Shown here in pieces: positions 7,685-16,283 of a stretch of 64,000 nucleotides of DNA; the stretch's first letter is position 1, and every line of letters starts with the position of its first letter. The notes below the pieces were generated by a model. It did no database searches. It saw only the letters and a program-made list of their open reading frames with translations, and was not told the DNA's origin. The position numbers were made by a program, and so were the translations under genes. The DNA comes from JBJXHN01 sp046233135 (GTDB lineage: Bacteria > Pseudomonadota > Alphaproteobacteria > Rhodospirillales > Rhodospirillaceae): NCBI GenBank assembly GCA_046233135.1, contig JBJXHN010000005.1:310001-374000 (forward strand). Direction: 5' to 3'.

Positions 7685-9103
7685 ATGCAACCGAAAACCG
7701 CCCAATTCAAGGACAACGTCCGCACCGCCCTGACCAACGATACCTTGGTGGAGTCCCTGGCCACCATGAAGAAGGGCTTTCGGCTGAAGCGGGCCGCCGC
7801 CGCCGCCCGCCTGCCCGAATTCGAAGATCTGCGTGACTACGGCCGTGATCTGAAAGATCACGTGCTCGCCAATCTGGATTGGTACCTGGAGGAATTCGAA
7901 CGCCAGGTCACCGCCAAGGGCGGCCACGTACACTGGTGTCGGGATGCGGAGGAAGCCCGGGCCGTGGTGCTGGAGATTTGTCGCGCCAACGGGGCCAAGA
8001 CGGTGACCAAAGGCAAGTCGATGATCGCCGAGGAAATGGCGCTCAATGACCACCTGGAAGCCAACGGCATCCGGCCGGTGGAAACGGATCTGGGCGAATA
8101 CATTATCCAGCTGCGCCATGAACCGCCCAGCCATATCATTGCTCCGGCGATCCACGTCCGGAAGCATCATGTGGCCGAAGCGTTCCGCAAGGCCCACGGC
8201 CAATATGCCCCCGACCGCGTGCTCGAAGAGCCCCGTCAGCTGCTGGACGAAGCGCGGGAAGTCATGCGTACCAACTTTCTGGCAGCAGATGTGGGTATTA
8301 CCGGCGCCAACATGCTGGTGGCCGAGACCGGCTCCACGGTGATCGTGACCAACGAGGGCAACGGGGATCTGACTCAGCTGCTGCCCCGGGTTCACGTGGT
8401 GCTGGCGAGCCTGGAAAAGGTGGTGCCGACCCTGGAGGATGCCGCCCAGATTCTGCGTCTGCTGGCCCGCTCGGCGACGGGCCAGGAAATGAGCGCCTAC
8501 ACCACCTTCTCCACCGGGCCGCGTCGGCCCGAGGACCCGGACGGGCCGGATGCCTTTCATGTGGTGTTGCTGGATAACGGCCGCAGTGACATGCTGGGGA
8601 CCGAGTTCCAGGACATGCTGCGGTGTATCCGCTGTGCGGCCTGCATGAACCACTGTCCGGTCTACGGGGCCATTGGTGGCCACGCCTATGGGTGGGTCTA
8701 TCCCGGTCCCATGGGGGCGGTTCTGACCCCGGGACTGATCGGTCTGGAGACGGCGACCGACCTTCCCAACGCGTCGTCCCTGTGCGGACGGTGCGAAGCG
8801 GTCTGTCCGGTGCGCATTCCTCTGCCCAGGATGTTGCGGCACTGGCGGGAAAAGGAATTCGAACGCCACCTTACCCCCCGTCCCGCCCGAGTCGGCCTCA
8901 GGCTCTGGTCCTTTGCGGCGCGCCGGCCCTGGCTGTATCGCTTGGGAACTCAACTGGCCGCCCGGGTGCTGCGGTCCATGGCCGGCGGCAACGGTGTCAC
9001 TCGCAGGCTGGGTCTGCGGAACGGCTGGACGGCCGTGCGGGATTTGCCGGCGCCGGAAGGGCACACCTTTATGGAACGCTATCGGAGCAAGGATCGGCCC
9101 TGA
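7685..9103 (+). CDS. lutB: L-lactate utilisation protein LutB (iron-sulfur subunit)
   Basis: 472 residues from ATG 7685, preceded by a GGGG ribosome site; the frame opens earlier but that part overlaps lutA. An N-terminal LUD domain (about residues 60-290, with KTVTKGKSMIAEEM) is followed by two 4Fe-4S ferredoxin-type motifs: CIRCAACMNHCPVYG at about residue 313 and CGRCEAVCPVRIP at about residue 366. A C-terminal hydrophobic and Arg-rich region ends the protein. LutB passes electrons from lactate oxidation toward the quinone pool. It follows lutA after 19 bases and is 26 bases ahead of a small membrane protein gene. Confidence 0.94.
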   Translation: MQPKTAQFKDNVRTALTNDTLVESLATMKKGFRLKRAAAAARLPEFEDLRDYGRDLKDHVLANLDWYLEEFERQVTAKGGHVHWCRDAEEARAVVLEICRANGAKTVTKGKSMIAEEMALNDHLEANGIRPVETDLGEYIIQLRHEPPSHIIAPAIHVRKHHVAEAFRKAHGQYAPDRVLEEPRQLLDEAREVMRTNFLAADVGITGANMLVAETGSTVIVTNEGNGDLTQLLPRVHVVLASLEKVVPTLEDAAQILRLLARSATGQEMSAYTTFSTGPRRPEDPDGPDAFHVVLLDNGRSDMLGTEFQDMLRCIRCAACMNHCPVYGAIGGHAYGWVYPGPMGAVLTPGLIGLETATDLPNASSLCGRCEAVCPVRIPLPRMLRHWREKEFERHLTPRPARVGLRLWSFAARRPWLYRLGTQLAARVLRSMAGGNGVTRRLGLRNGWTAVRDLPAPEGHTFMERYRSKDRP

Positions 9104-9129
9104 CGCCACGGGGACGAAGGAACGGGAAC

Positions 9130-9726
9130 ATGGCACCACGTGTGACGGCTTCGCTGCGGGGCGACCCAAAAGCGGTCCAGAAAGATATGGAACTGCACGA
9201 GCGTCTCAGCACCGCCCATGCCAACGGCCAGATCGACATATACACGAATTTCACCCATCTGAACCGGGGCGGCTCGCCGGTGTTCAGCGTGATGGACAAT
9301 ACGGCACCGCTGTTGTTGCTGCTGCTGCTGGGCGTCGCCTTGCTATTCATCAATATCGTTGCCGGCCTGGGCACCCTGCTGTTCAGTGCCGTTCTGTATC
9401 TTTTCGTGATCCGCCCCTGGATTGCCAGGCGGCTTCATGATCGGACGGTGCGTATGATGATGCTTAATCTGCATAATATGCAGGTGCTCTGGCGGTTTGG
9501 CGGTATCGTCATGACCTTGGTGGAAAACCCTCGGGCAGGCTGTACCGCGCCGGATTCCGACTGGCGGGCGATAGCCCGGCGTTTCGTGGCAACCCGCCAG
9601 GGGCCGGGGCTGGGAACGGAAGAGGCCGGGCTTGTCGCAGGGGCCGGCGGAACGGGTGGATCGACACGGGGGCGCTCCTCTTCTGCCCGCCCCAAGCCGG
9701 CCGGTTTGCTTGACGGAATGAAATAG
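9130..9726 (+). CDS. Two-helix membrane protein inside the lut operon
   Basis: 198 residues from ATG 9130; the in-frame upstream part overlaps lutB. I do not recognise the family. The N-terminal 55 residues are hydrophilic. Two adjacent hydrophobic segments follow (about 59-75 with a run of seven leucines, and about 77-96), then a basic amphipathic region RPWIARRLHDRTVRMMMLNL. The tail from about 150 is Gly/Ser/Arg-rich and probably disordered. The position between lutB and lutC, on the same strand with short gaps, suggests a link to lactate oxidation, for instance docking LutABC to the membrane. That is inference only. Confidence 0.7.
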   Translation: MAPRVTASLRGDPKAVQKDMELHERLSTAHANGQIDIYTNFTHLNRGGSPVFSVMDNTAPLLLLLLLGVALLFINIVAGLGTLLFSAVLYLFVIRPWIARRLHDRTVRMMMLNLHNMQVLWRFGGIVMTLVENPRAGCTAPDSDWRAIARRFVATRQGPGLGTEEAGLVAGAGGTGGSTRGRSSSARPKPAGLLDGMK

Positions 9727-9807
9727 GATGGACCCGGCCCGGCCAAGGCGGATAGGGTTCGTTCTGCCAGGGCATCGACCTCGGCAAAGACAAAGGATCT
9801 CCGACCA

Positions 9808-10488
9808 ATGAGCGATGCGCGAGAGGCTGTCCTGGGCAAGCTGCGGCGGTCCCTGCGCCGGGGGCCGCTGACCGATGCGGAAGCCGCCCCCTTGCGCGCC
9901 CGGCTGGCCGCCCGCACACCCGGCGTGGTGCCACAGCGGGCAAAGGGGACGCCGGCAGAGCTGGTGGCGCGCTTCACCGCCATGGCCGAAGAAGTGGCCG
10001 CCACTGTGGTTACTCTGGAGTCTGCGGATGCCATCCCTCAGGCTGTTGCCGATTACCTGAAAGGCCACAACCTTCCCACCGAGCTGGTGGCCACCGGCGA
10101 TCCATCTCTGGACGGGCTGGAGGGGCATGGCATGCTGACCGTGCGGCGTGGCCTGCCCTCCCCCACCGATGCGGTGGCGGTGGTGCCGGCCGTTTGCGGG
10201 GTGGCCGAGACAGGGACCCTGATGCTGACCTCGGGAGCCTTGCGGGCGTCTACCCTCAACTTTCTGCCGGAAACCCATATCGTCGTCTTGAACAAGGGTG
10301 ATGTGGTCGGCGGGCTGGAAGAGGCCTGGGTGCGCCTGCGCGAACGCAGTGCCGACGGGGCGGATCTGCCGCGCACCGTGAATTTCGTCACCGGCCCGTC
10401 GCGGACCGGCGATATTGAACAGACCATCGAGCTGGGCGCGCACGGCCCCATGCGCCTGCATATCCTGCTGGTCGATGGCCCGGCGTAA
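9808..10488 (+). CDS. lutC: L-lactate utilisation protein LutC
   Basis: 226 residues with the LUD (lactate utilisation, DUF162) domain. The motif GVAETGTLMLTSG (about residues 131-143) and NFLPETHIVVLNKGDVV (about 149-165) are family hallmarks. LutC is the third subunit of the lactate oxidation system. The gene starts 81 bases after the membrane protein gene and its last codons overlap the start of smr at 10475 in another frame, so smr may be translated from the same message. Confidence 0.93.
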   Translation: MSDAREAVLGKLRRSLRRGPLTDAEAAPLRARLAARTPGVVPQRAKGTPAELVARFTAMAEEVAATVVTLESADAIPQAVADYLKGHNLPTELVATGDPSLDGLEGHGMLTVRRGLPSPTDAVAVVPAVCGVAETGTLMLTSGALRASTLNFLPETHIVVLNKGDVVGGLEEAWVRLRERSADGADLPRTVNFVTGPSRTGDIEQTIELGAHGPMRLHILLVDGPA

Positions 10489-11344
10489 TCCTCCCCTCTC
10501 CTCGGAGGACGAGCGTCTCTGGCGTCAGGTGGCAGGCACCGTCACCCCTTTCAAGGCAAAAACCAGGCTCGCCCCCGGTCGCTCCACGCCCGTGCCCGCC
10601 TCCCTTCCCGACCCTGCGCCGGTTGCGGAGAAAAAGCCCGCGCCCGTCGTGGCCACCACGCCCAAATCCGGAAAAGCGGCCAGGAAGGCGGGTATCGCAG
10701 CGGAGGCCAGACCGGCAGAATCGGCCGGGGGGCCGCTGTCCCTGCTGGTGGCGGCCAAACGGTGGGCGTCGGCTCTGACGGCGCCGAAACCGGCCGCGAC
10801 GGAAACCAGCGGCTATACCCTGAAAGGGACGGCCGATCCCGATCCTCTGGAAGCTGGCATGCTGGAGACCGACGGCCGCACGGCCGGGCGGCTCAAGCGC
10901 GGGAAGATGGCCATCGACGGGCGGATCGATCTGCACGGCATGACCCAGGACAGTGCCCATGGCGCGCTGGCGGCCTTTTTGCGTCGGGGGCAGAGCCAGG
11001 GATGGCGCTGCGTTCTGGTGATCACCGGCAAGGGCAACCGGCAGGACCGTGACCGGGACCCCTGGTCGGGGGAAAGGGGCCGGGGGGTGTTGCGCAGCAT
11101 GGTGCCCCATTGGCTGAACACCCCGTCCCTGCGGCCGCTGATCCTCGGCTACAGCGAAGCCCGGCCCCAGCACGGGGGCTGCGGGGCGATCTACGTGATG
11201 CTGCGCAAGACCCGGGATGAATCGGCGGCGGTCATCGCGCCCCGAGTGGTTCGTCCACCACCGGCCAAGCCCGATCAAATCAAGCCGGATCGGGTGGGCA
11301 AGACCGGAAAGAAGGGCAAGAAAATCCGCCGGAGGCGCCGGTGA
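10475..11344 (+). CDS. Smr/MutS2-like domain protein
   Basis: 289 residues from ATG 10475, overlapping lutC by 14 bases; longer versions of the frame lie wholly inside lutC. The first 140 residues are basic, Pro/Ala-rich and low in complexity. The Smr domain spans about 148-255 with the IDLHGMTQDSAHGAL motif, ITGKGN and GGCGAIYVML. Smr domains of the DxH type are nicking endonucleases or RNA-binding modules; the LHG motif and the GKG turn are intact. In related genomes smr directly follows mltA (recalled), so the lut genes appear to have been placed between them. The stop overlaps the next start as GTGA. Confidence 0.9.
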   Translation: MARRNPPLSSEDERLWRQVAGTVTPFKAKTRLAPGRSTPVPASLPDPAPVAEKKPAPVVATTPKSGKAARKAGIAAEARPAESAGGPLSLLVAAKRWASALTAPKPAATETSGYTLKGTADPDPLEAGMLETDGRTAGRLKRGKMAIDGRIDLHGMTQDSAHGALAAFLRRGQSQGWRCVLVITGKGNRQDRDRDPWSGERGRGVLRSMVPHWLNTPSLRPLILGYSEARPQHGGCGAIYVMLRKTRDESAAVIAPRVVRPPPAKPDQIKPDRVGKTGKKGKKIRRRRR

Positions 11345-11724
11345 CCCCTTTTGGTGCCCGGCTGCGGGCCTTGCGGGCGGAGCGGGGGATGACTCTGAAG
11401 GTGATGGCCGAGGATCTGCATCTGTCCTCGGCCTATCTGTCCGCGCTGGAGCACGGCCGCCGGGGGCGGCCGGCGCCGGGTCTGGTGATGCAGATCTGCG
11501 GGGTGCTGGGGCTGATCTGGGACGAGGCCGAAGACCTGAAGCGCTTGGCCGCCCAATCCCATCCCCGGGTGACCCTGGATACAGGCGGTCTGTCGCCGGA
11601 AGCCACCCTGCTGGTGAACGAACTCGCCGCTCGCCTGGATGACCTTGACGCAGAAACCATTGCTGCGCTCAGGGCCTGCCTGCGGACGGCGGACTCGTCT
11701 TCTCCTTCTTCGCCTAAAGAATAA
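11341..11724 (+). CDS. XRE-family helix-turn-helix regulator
   Basis: 127 residues starting at GTG 11341, which overlaps the smr stop. An N-terminal Cro/CI-type helix-turn-helix (about residues 4-60) includes RALRAERGMTLKVMAEDL and SSAYLSALEHGRRG. The C-terminal half has a Leu-rich helical stretch (ELAARLDDLDAETIAALRACL) that may dimerise. It pairs with smr in many alphaproteobacteria. The last 11 bases overlap the 3' end of hslU on the other strand. Its target is unknown. Confidence 0.85.
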   Translation: MTPFGARLRALRAERGMTLKVMAEDLHLSSAYLSALEHGRRGRPAPGLVMQICGVLGLIWDEAEDLKRLAAQSHPRVTLDTGGLSPEATLLVNELAARLDDLDAETIAALRACLRTADSSSPSSPKE

Positions 11725-13024
11725 AGCGGCTGAGGTCGGCCTTCTTGGCCAGCTCGCCGACGCGTTCCCGCACCAGCTCATCGGTGATGACAATGCTATC
11801 CCCGCCCCGGTCGGTGGCGGTGAAGCTGATTTCTTCCAGCAGCCGTTCCATGACCGTATGCAGGCGGCGGGCCCCGATGTTCTCCACCGACCGGTTGATT
11901 TCGGCGGCGGTGGCCGCGATGGCCGCGACGGTTTCCTCTGGGAACTCCAAGGTCACGTCTTCGGTGCCCATCAGCGCCACATACTGCTTGATCAGGCTGG
12001 CTTCCGGTTCGGTGAGAATCCGTTTGAAGTCGTCCTCGGACAGTGCCTGAAGCTCCACACGGATGGGCAGGCGACCCTGCAGTTCGGGCAGCAGGTCCGA
12101 TGGTTTGGCGGTGTGGAAGGCACCCGATGCGATGAACAGGATGTGGTCGGTCTTCACCGGGCCGTGCTTGGTGGTTACGGTGGTTCCTTCGATCAGGGGA
12201 AGAAGGTCGCGTTGCACCCCTTCCCGGCTGACATCCCCGCTGCGCCGTTCGCCGCCCGCGGCGATCTTGTCCACCTCGTCCAGGAACACGATGCCGTTGT
12301 TTTCGACCGCATCGATGGCGTTCTTGATCACCTGCTCTTCATCAAGCAGTTTGTCCGCCTCTTCGCGCACCAGCACTTCGTGGCTTTCGGCCACGGTCAG
12401 GCGCCGGGCCTTGGTGCGTCCGCCGAAGGCCTTGCCGAAGATGTCGTTCAGATTAAGCATGCCCATCTGGGCTCCGGGCATGCCCGGAATATCCATCGTG
12501 GGCAGGCTCATGCCGGCATTGTCCTGAAGATGGAGGTCCACTTCCTTGGAATCCAGCTGGCCTTCCCGCAGCATCTTGCGGAACTTCTGCCGGGTCTCGG
12601 TGCTGGCCCGGTCACCGACCAGGGAGTCCAGCACCCGTTCTTCGGCGGCGGCTTCGGCCTTGGGTCGGACCGCCTGGCGCTGCACATCGCGGGCGGCGTT
12701 GATGGCGTTTTCCAGCAGGTCGCGGACGATGCTTTCCACGTCACGGCCCACATAGCCCACCTCGGTGAACTTGGTCGCTTCGACCTTCAGGAACGGTGCC
12801 TGGGCCAGTTTGGCCAGCCGCCGGGCGATTTCCGTCTTGCCGACCCCGGTGGGACCGATCATCAGGATATTCTTGGGCAGCACCTCGTCGCGCAGATTGT
12901 CGGGCAGCTGCTGGCGGCGCCACCGGTTGCGCAGGGCGATGGCCACGGCGCGCTTGGCGTCCCGCTGGCCGACGATATAGCGGTCGAGTTCGGAAACGAT
13001 CTCGCGCGGACTGAACGCGGTCAT
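11714..13024 (-). CDS. hslU: ATP-dependent protease ATPase subunit HslU
   Basis: 436 residues from ATG 13024, which overlaps the hslV stop (ATGA). HslU is the AAA+ unfoldase that feeds substrates into HslV. The Walker A GPTGVGKTE is at residues 57-65 and the Walker B VFLDEVDKI at about 245-253. The I-domain lies between them, and a sensor region GARRLHTVMERLLEEISF follows. The C-terminal LSRFIL tail is the docking peptide that activates HslV. An in-frame extension of 13 residues upstream overlaps hslV and is not needed. Confidence 0.97.
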   Translation of the reverse strand: MTAFSPREIVSELDRYIVGQRDAKRAVAIALRNRWRRQQLPDNLRDEVLPKNILMIGPTGVGKTEIARRLAKLAQAPFLKVEATKFTEVGYVGRDVESIVRDLLENAINAARDVQRQAVRPKAEAAAEERVLDSLVGDRASTETRQKFRKMLREGQLDSKEVDLHLQDNAGMSLPTMDIPGMPGAQMGMLNLNDIFGKAFGGRTKARRLTVAESHEVLVREEADKLLDEEQVIKNAIDAVENNGIVFLDEVDKIAAGGERRSGDVSREGVQRDLLPLIEGTTVTTKHGPVKTDHILFIASGAFHTAKPSDLLPELQGRLPIRVELQALSEDDFKRILTEPEASLIKQYVALMGTEDVTLEFPEETVAAIAATAAEINRSVENIGARRLHTVMERLLEEISFTATDRGGDSIVITDELVRERVGELAKKADLSRFIL

Positions 13025-13581
13025 AGGCGCTCCACCGTCAGATTGTTGTTGGTATAGATGCAAATGTCGGCGGCGATTCCCATCGCCCTGCGGGCGATGG
13101 CCTCGGCATCCATGTCGCTATCGATCAGGGCGCGGGCCGCAGCCAGCGCATAGGCTCCGCCCGATCCGATTCCGATCAGGCCGTCTTCCGGCTCCAGCAC
13201 GTCACCGGTACCCGACAGGACCAGCGACACCGTGGCATCGGAAACCGCCATCATGGCTTCCAGCTTGCGCAGGTAGCGGTCGGTCCGCCATTCCTTGGCC
13301 ATTTCGACGCAAGCCCGGGTCAGCTGATCGGGATACTGTTCCAGCTTGGCTTCCAGCCGCTCGAACAGGGCGAAGGCGTCGGCGGTGGCGCCGGCAAAGC
13401 CGCCGATCACCTTGCCGTTGCCCAGGGGGCGGACCTTGCGGGCGTTGGCCTTCATGACCGTGTGACCGACAGTGACCTGGCCGTCACCGGCGACGACCAC
13501 AGTGCCCCCCTTGCGAACGGAGAGGATCGTGGTTCCGTGCCAGGTGATGGCGGAGGAGGGCGTGGAATCGTTGGGTGCCAT
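13021..13581 (-). CDS. hslV: ATP-dependent protease peptidase subunit HslV
   Basis: 186 residues from ATG 13581, preceded by a GAGG ribosome site; the longer frame to 13737 covers the promoter and leader. HslV is a proteasome-like threonine peptidase that forms two stacked hexameric rings with HslU caps. Residues 15-26 read HGTTILSVRKGG; cleavage after Gly16 would expose the catalytic Thr17. GSGGAYALAAARAL and the family C-terminus ICIYTNNNLTVE are present. It is the first gene of an hslV-hslU operon that appears to be driven by a heat-shock promoter at 13708-13738. Confidence 0.97.
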   Translation of the reverse strand: MAPNDSTPSSAITWHGTTILSVRKGGTVVVAGDGQVTVGHTVMKANARKVRPLGNGKVIGGFAGATADAFALFERLEAKLEQYPDQLTRACVEMAKEWRTDRYLRKLEAMMAVSDATVSLVLSGTGDVLEPEDGLIGIGSGGAYALAAARALIDSDMDAEAIARRAMGIAADICIYTNNNLTVERL

Positions 13582-13707
13582 GACCTCGACTGCTTGATGA
13601 TGGGTGAGGAGAACACGGGCGCCCGAACCGACGACGGATACGGTCCCGGATGGGGTACCGCGAAAAGGACCTCTTGTGGAAAGAGCGGGCCGTGCATTGC
13701 GCACCGT

Positions 13708-13738
13708 TAGATGGGCCTTTCGACGGGGGCCGGTCAAG
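13708..13738 (-). promoter_or_regulatory. Candidate sigma32 (RpoH) promoter of hslVU
   Basis: On the minus strand, CTTGACC (13738-13732) and GCCCATCTA (13716-13708) are separated by 15 bases. This is close to the heat-shock consensus CTTGAAA, 13-15 bases, CCCCATnTA. Transcription would start near 13700 and leave a leader of about 120 bases before hslV, a known RpoH-regulon gene in many proteobacteria. Confidence 0.6.
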
Positions 13739-14025
13739 CCCTGATCGGCTTCCGCCGGTATGGAGAGGCTGCGGAAGAAATCGTTTTCAAAAGACCCTTC
13801 GGAAAATTGAAGACTAACGCCTATACGGGCAATAAATTTTTATTTACATTTACAAATACACACATCATACACTTTTATGGAGTGCAACCCCAGGCGTTAA
13901 GCGCAAAGCAATATGGTATTGAGGCTGCTTGATAGAGAAATTAATACTATCCCGCGTAATTTCGCCACCGCCCCCAAGGTTGGGCTGAACCATGTTATCG
14001 TCTCCAGATTTCTCAACAGACCATA
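13739..14025. other. AT-rich gene-free stretch upstream of hslVU
   Basis: About 290 bases with no supportable gene, clearly richer in A and T than the surroundings, especially 13795-13960 (a run with ATTTTTATTTACATTTACAA at about 13831-13850). A 73-codon plus-strand frame at 13711-13932 has no ribosome site and no recognisable content. The AT-rich block may act as an upstream promoter element or may be a scar of past insertion. Confidence 0.5.
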
Positions 14026-14064
14026 AAAATGGGCCAGTACGCGGTTAACGCACTGGCCCATTTT
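14026..14064 (-). terminator. Strong intrinsic terminator of the PraR-like gene
   Basis: AAAATGGGCCAGT (14026-14038) pairs perfectly with ACTGGCCCATTTT (14052-14064), with a GCG/CGC extension inside the loop. The stem is flanked by A and T runs on both sides, so it can work in both directions. It lies 23 bases past the stop of the minus-strand regulator at 14088. Confidence 0.85.
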
Positions 14065-14087
14065 GGGCTTATTCCGATGGCGACGAA

Positions 14088-14525
14088 TTAGTCGCGACCA
14101 GACATGCTTTTCAGAAGGTCCAAGGCCCGCTTACGAACATTGTCGCTGGGCAGCCGCCAGTAGGCGCGGATCAGTTCCAGCGTTTCGTTCTTTTGCAGGG
14201 GATCTTGCTCGTAGGCGGGAATGGCGGGTTCAGAGACACCCGGCATTTCCGGAACTACGGGAGCGCGACGTTCTCCGGTGACATCGTCGTTGATGTCCTC
14301 GAAGAAGAAGGCGACCGGCACTCCCAAGACTTTCGAAATATCATAGAGGCGGCTCGCGCTGACGCGGTTGCTGCCCCGTTCGTATTTCTGGATTTGTTGG
14401 AAGGTTACACCAACGGAATTCGCCAGTTGTTCCTGGCTCATACCGAGGAGGGTGCGGCGCAGACGAAGACGACGGCCGACGTGGACGTCGACGGGGTCTG
14501 GGGTTTTGTTCAGCGGATCGCTCAT
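14088..14525 (-). CDS. PraR/PhrR-like XRE transcriptional regulator
   Basis: 145 residues from ATG 14525; a GTG nine codons earlier is possible. An N-terminal helix-turn-helix (about residues 14-75) reads VGRRLRLRRTLLGMSQEQLA and TFQQIQKYERGSNRVSASRL, followed by ISKVLGVPVAFFFEDI. This is the pattern of the alphaproteobacterial PraR/PhrR group, which represses cell-surface and attachment genes in rhizobia and Azorhizobium (recalled). The C-terminal helix ELIRAYWRLPSDNVRKRALDLLKSM is also typical. It is transcribed away from hisB, and the 200-base gap would hold both promoters, including a weak CGGGTT/AACCCG repeat at 14574-14596. It ends in a strong terminator. Confidence 0.85.
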   Translation of the reverse strand: MSDPLNKTPDPVDVHVGRRLRLRRTLLGMSQEQLANSVGVTFQQIQKYERGSNRVSASRLYDISKVLGVPVAFFFEDINDDVTGERRAPVVPEMPGVSEPAIPAYEQDPLQKNETLELIRAYWRLPSDNVRKRALDLLKSMSGRD

Positions 14526-14727
14526 GTCGATGGCGTTTCTTGATCTTCTCACGTGGTATATCCCATGATTGCTCGGGTTTCTTCCAATTGAACCCGGTTT
14601 CTAAACCTTAACGTGTCCGGGTCCAACACTCCAGCTTTTTTCACAGGGTTTTGTCGTTCAGCGTCATCTTGTTCCGCCGGCCCTCCGGAGCTAGGGTGCT
14701 CCATGTGGTCCAAGAGGAGGCAAGTCG

Positions 14728-15321
14728 ATGCGCAAAGCGAGCATCACCCGTGTAACCAAAGAAACCGACATTTCCGTGTCACTCGATCTGGACGGGTCCG
14801 GTCAGTATGACATCGAGACGGGGGTTGGCTTCCTTGACCACATGCTTGAGCAATTATCGCGCCACAGTCTGATGGACCTGACGGTTCGCGCCCGGGGCGA
14901 CACCCATATCGACTTCCATCACACCACCGAAGACACTGGGTTGGCGATCGGTCAGGCGGTCACCCAGGCGTTGGGAAATCGCATGGGAATACAACGCTAT
15001 GGCTCGGCGTTGATCCCCATGGACGAGACCCTGACCCAGGTCGCTTTGGACTTGTCCAACCGGCCTTATCTGGTTTGGAACGTGGCCTTCACGCGCGATA
15101 AATTGGGCGAAATGGACACTGAGTTGTTCAAGGAATGGTTTCAGGCATTCGCCCAGATGGCCGGGGTCACTTTGCATATTGCAAACCAATATGGGGAGAA
15201 CAACCACCATATTGTGGAATCCTGCTTCAAGGGGGTAGCGCGTGCATTGCGGCAAGCCTGGGAGATCGATCCCCGGAAGGCCGATGCGGTTCCCTCCACC
15301 AAGGGCGTGCTCGGCGGCTAG
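14728..15321 (+). CDS. hisB: Imidazoleglycerol-phosphate dehydratase
   Basis: 197 residues, the monofunctional form. HisB dehydrates imidazoleglycerol phosphate to imidazoleacetol phosphate in histidine synthesis. The metal-binding motifs HHTTEDTGLAIG (about residues 61-72) and NNHHIVESCFKG (about 160-171) are complete. A strong GAGGAGG ribosome site lies just upstream. It is the first gene of hisB-hisH-hisA-hisF-hisE. The 207 bases that follow are non-coding as far as I can see. Confidence 0.97.
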   Translation: MRKASITRVTKETDISVSLDLDGSGQYDIETGVGFLDHMLEQLSRHSLMDLTVRARGDTHIDFHHTTEDTGLAIGQAVTQALGNRMGIQRYGSALIPMDETLTQVALDLSNRPYLVWNVAFTRDKLGEMDTELFKEWFQAFAQMAGVTLHIANQYGENNHHIVESCFKGVARALRQAWEIDPRKADAVPSTKGVLGG

Positions 15322-15528
15322 AGCGCCGGGCGCCCTGCGGCGGCACCTTTTCGCCTTTGCACCGGTCCTGCCCTGCCGGCTTGGCAGGGCAGGCGGCAAC
15401 CTGTTACACACGTCCGGCGTATTGCCCTGCGGGGTCCGTGTCTCCGGCGCCGTTCCCCGTACGGGAAAGCCGACACGGGTAATCAGGGGGATCCGCCGTG
15501 TTTTCCTGACAGACCGGATGGACAGACC

Positions 15529-16173
15529 ATGCTGGTTGCTATCATCGACTACGGGTCCGGGAACCTGCGATCTGCGGCCAAGGCCGTGGACCGGGCCGCC
15601 CGGGAAAGCGGTATCGCCGCGACCGTTTCCGTCACCGACGACGCGGCCGTGGTGGCCCGGGCCGACCGCGTGATCCTGCCCGGCGTGGGCGCCTTCGGCG
15701 ATTGCCGCCGGGGCCTGGACGGCGTCCCCCATATGGTCGACACTTTGCGGGACGTTGTGCTTGACAAGGCCCGGCCCTTTCTGGGGATCTGCGTGGGCAT
15801 GCAGCTGATGGCCGAACGGGGCCTGGAGCATGGCAGCCATGCAGGTTTGGGATGGATCCCCGGCCAGGTGGAAGCCATCGCTCCGTCCGATCCCACCTTG
15901 AAGGTGCCCCATATGGGATGGAACGCCCTGGACTTCGCAGCGGATGCCCACCCGGTGTTGGCAGGGATTCCAACCGGAGAGCATGCCTATTTCGTGCACA
16001 GCTATCAGCTTCATTGCACGGAATCCATGCATTGTCTCGCCACCGTCGAGTATGGCGGCGTCATCACCGCCGTGGTCGGGCGGGACAATATGGTGGGGAC
16101 CCAGTTCCATCCGGAGAAAAGCCAGGCGGCCGGCCTGGCCCTGATTGCCAACTTCCTGGCCTGGACTCCCTGA
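15529..16173 (+). CDS. hisH: Imidazole glycerol phosphate synthase, glutaminase subunit
   Basis: 214 residues. HisH hydrolyses glutamine and channels ammonia to HisF. The class I glutamine amidotransferase triad is visible: Cys in GICVGMQLM (about residues 86-94), and His and Glu in QFHPEKSQ (about 193-200). The oxyanion region LPGVGAFGDC is at about 47-56. It starts 207 bases after hisB and ends 110 bases before hisA, so the operon has two fairly long internal gaps. Confidence 0.97.
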   Translation: MLVAIIDYGSGNLRSAAKAVDRAARESGIAATVSVTDDAAVVARADRVILPGVGAFGDCRRGLDGVPHMVDTLRDVVLDKARPFLGICVGMQLMAERGLEHGSHAGLGWIPGQVEAIAPSDPTLKVPHMGWNALDFAADAHPVLAGIPTGEHAYFVHSYQLHCTESMHCLATVEYGGVITAVVGRDNMVGTQFHPEKSQAAGLALIANFLAWTP

Positions 16174-16283
16174 CCCGATCCCTCTGACCCCCGAGGGGAG
16201 GGGCGGGGCTGCCCGTTCTTTTCGCGCTGTCGATGCCCCTTCCCTTCCCGCAGCACCTTGCATTCCTGATTAGGACGATCCCG

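Noticed and set aside
13813..13899. AACGCCT/AGGCGTT pair across the AT-rich block
   Set aside because: The arms are only seven bases and about 75 bases apart, too weak to call.
13711..13932. 73-codon plus-strand frame upstream of hslVU
   Set aside because: No ribosome site, no recognisable motif, and it overlaps the likely heat-shock promoter in AT-rich non-coding sequence.
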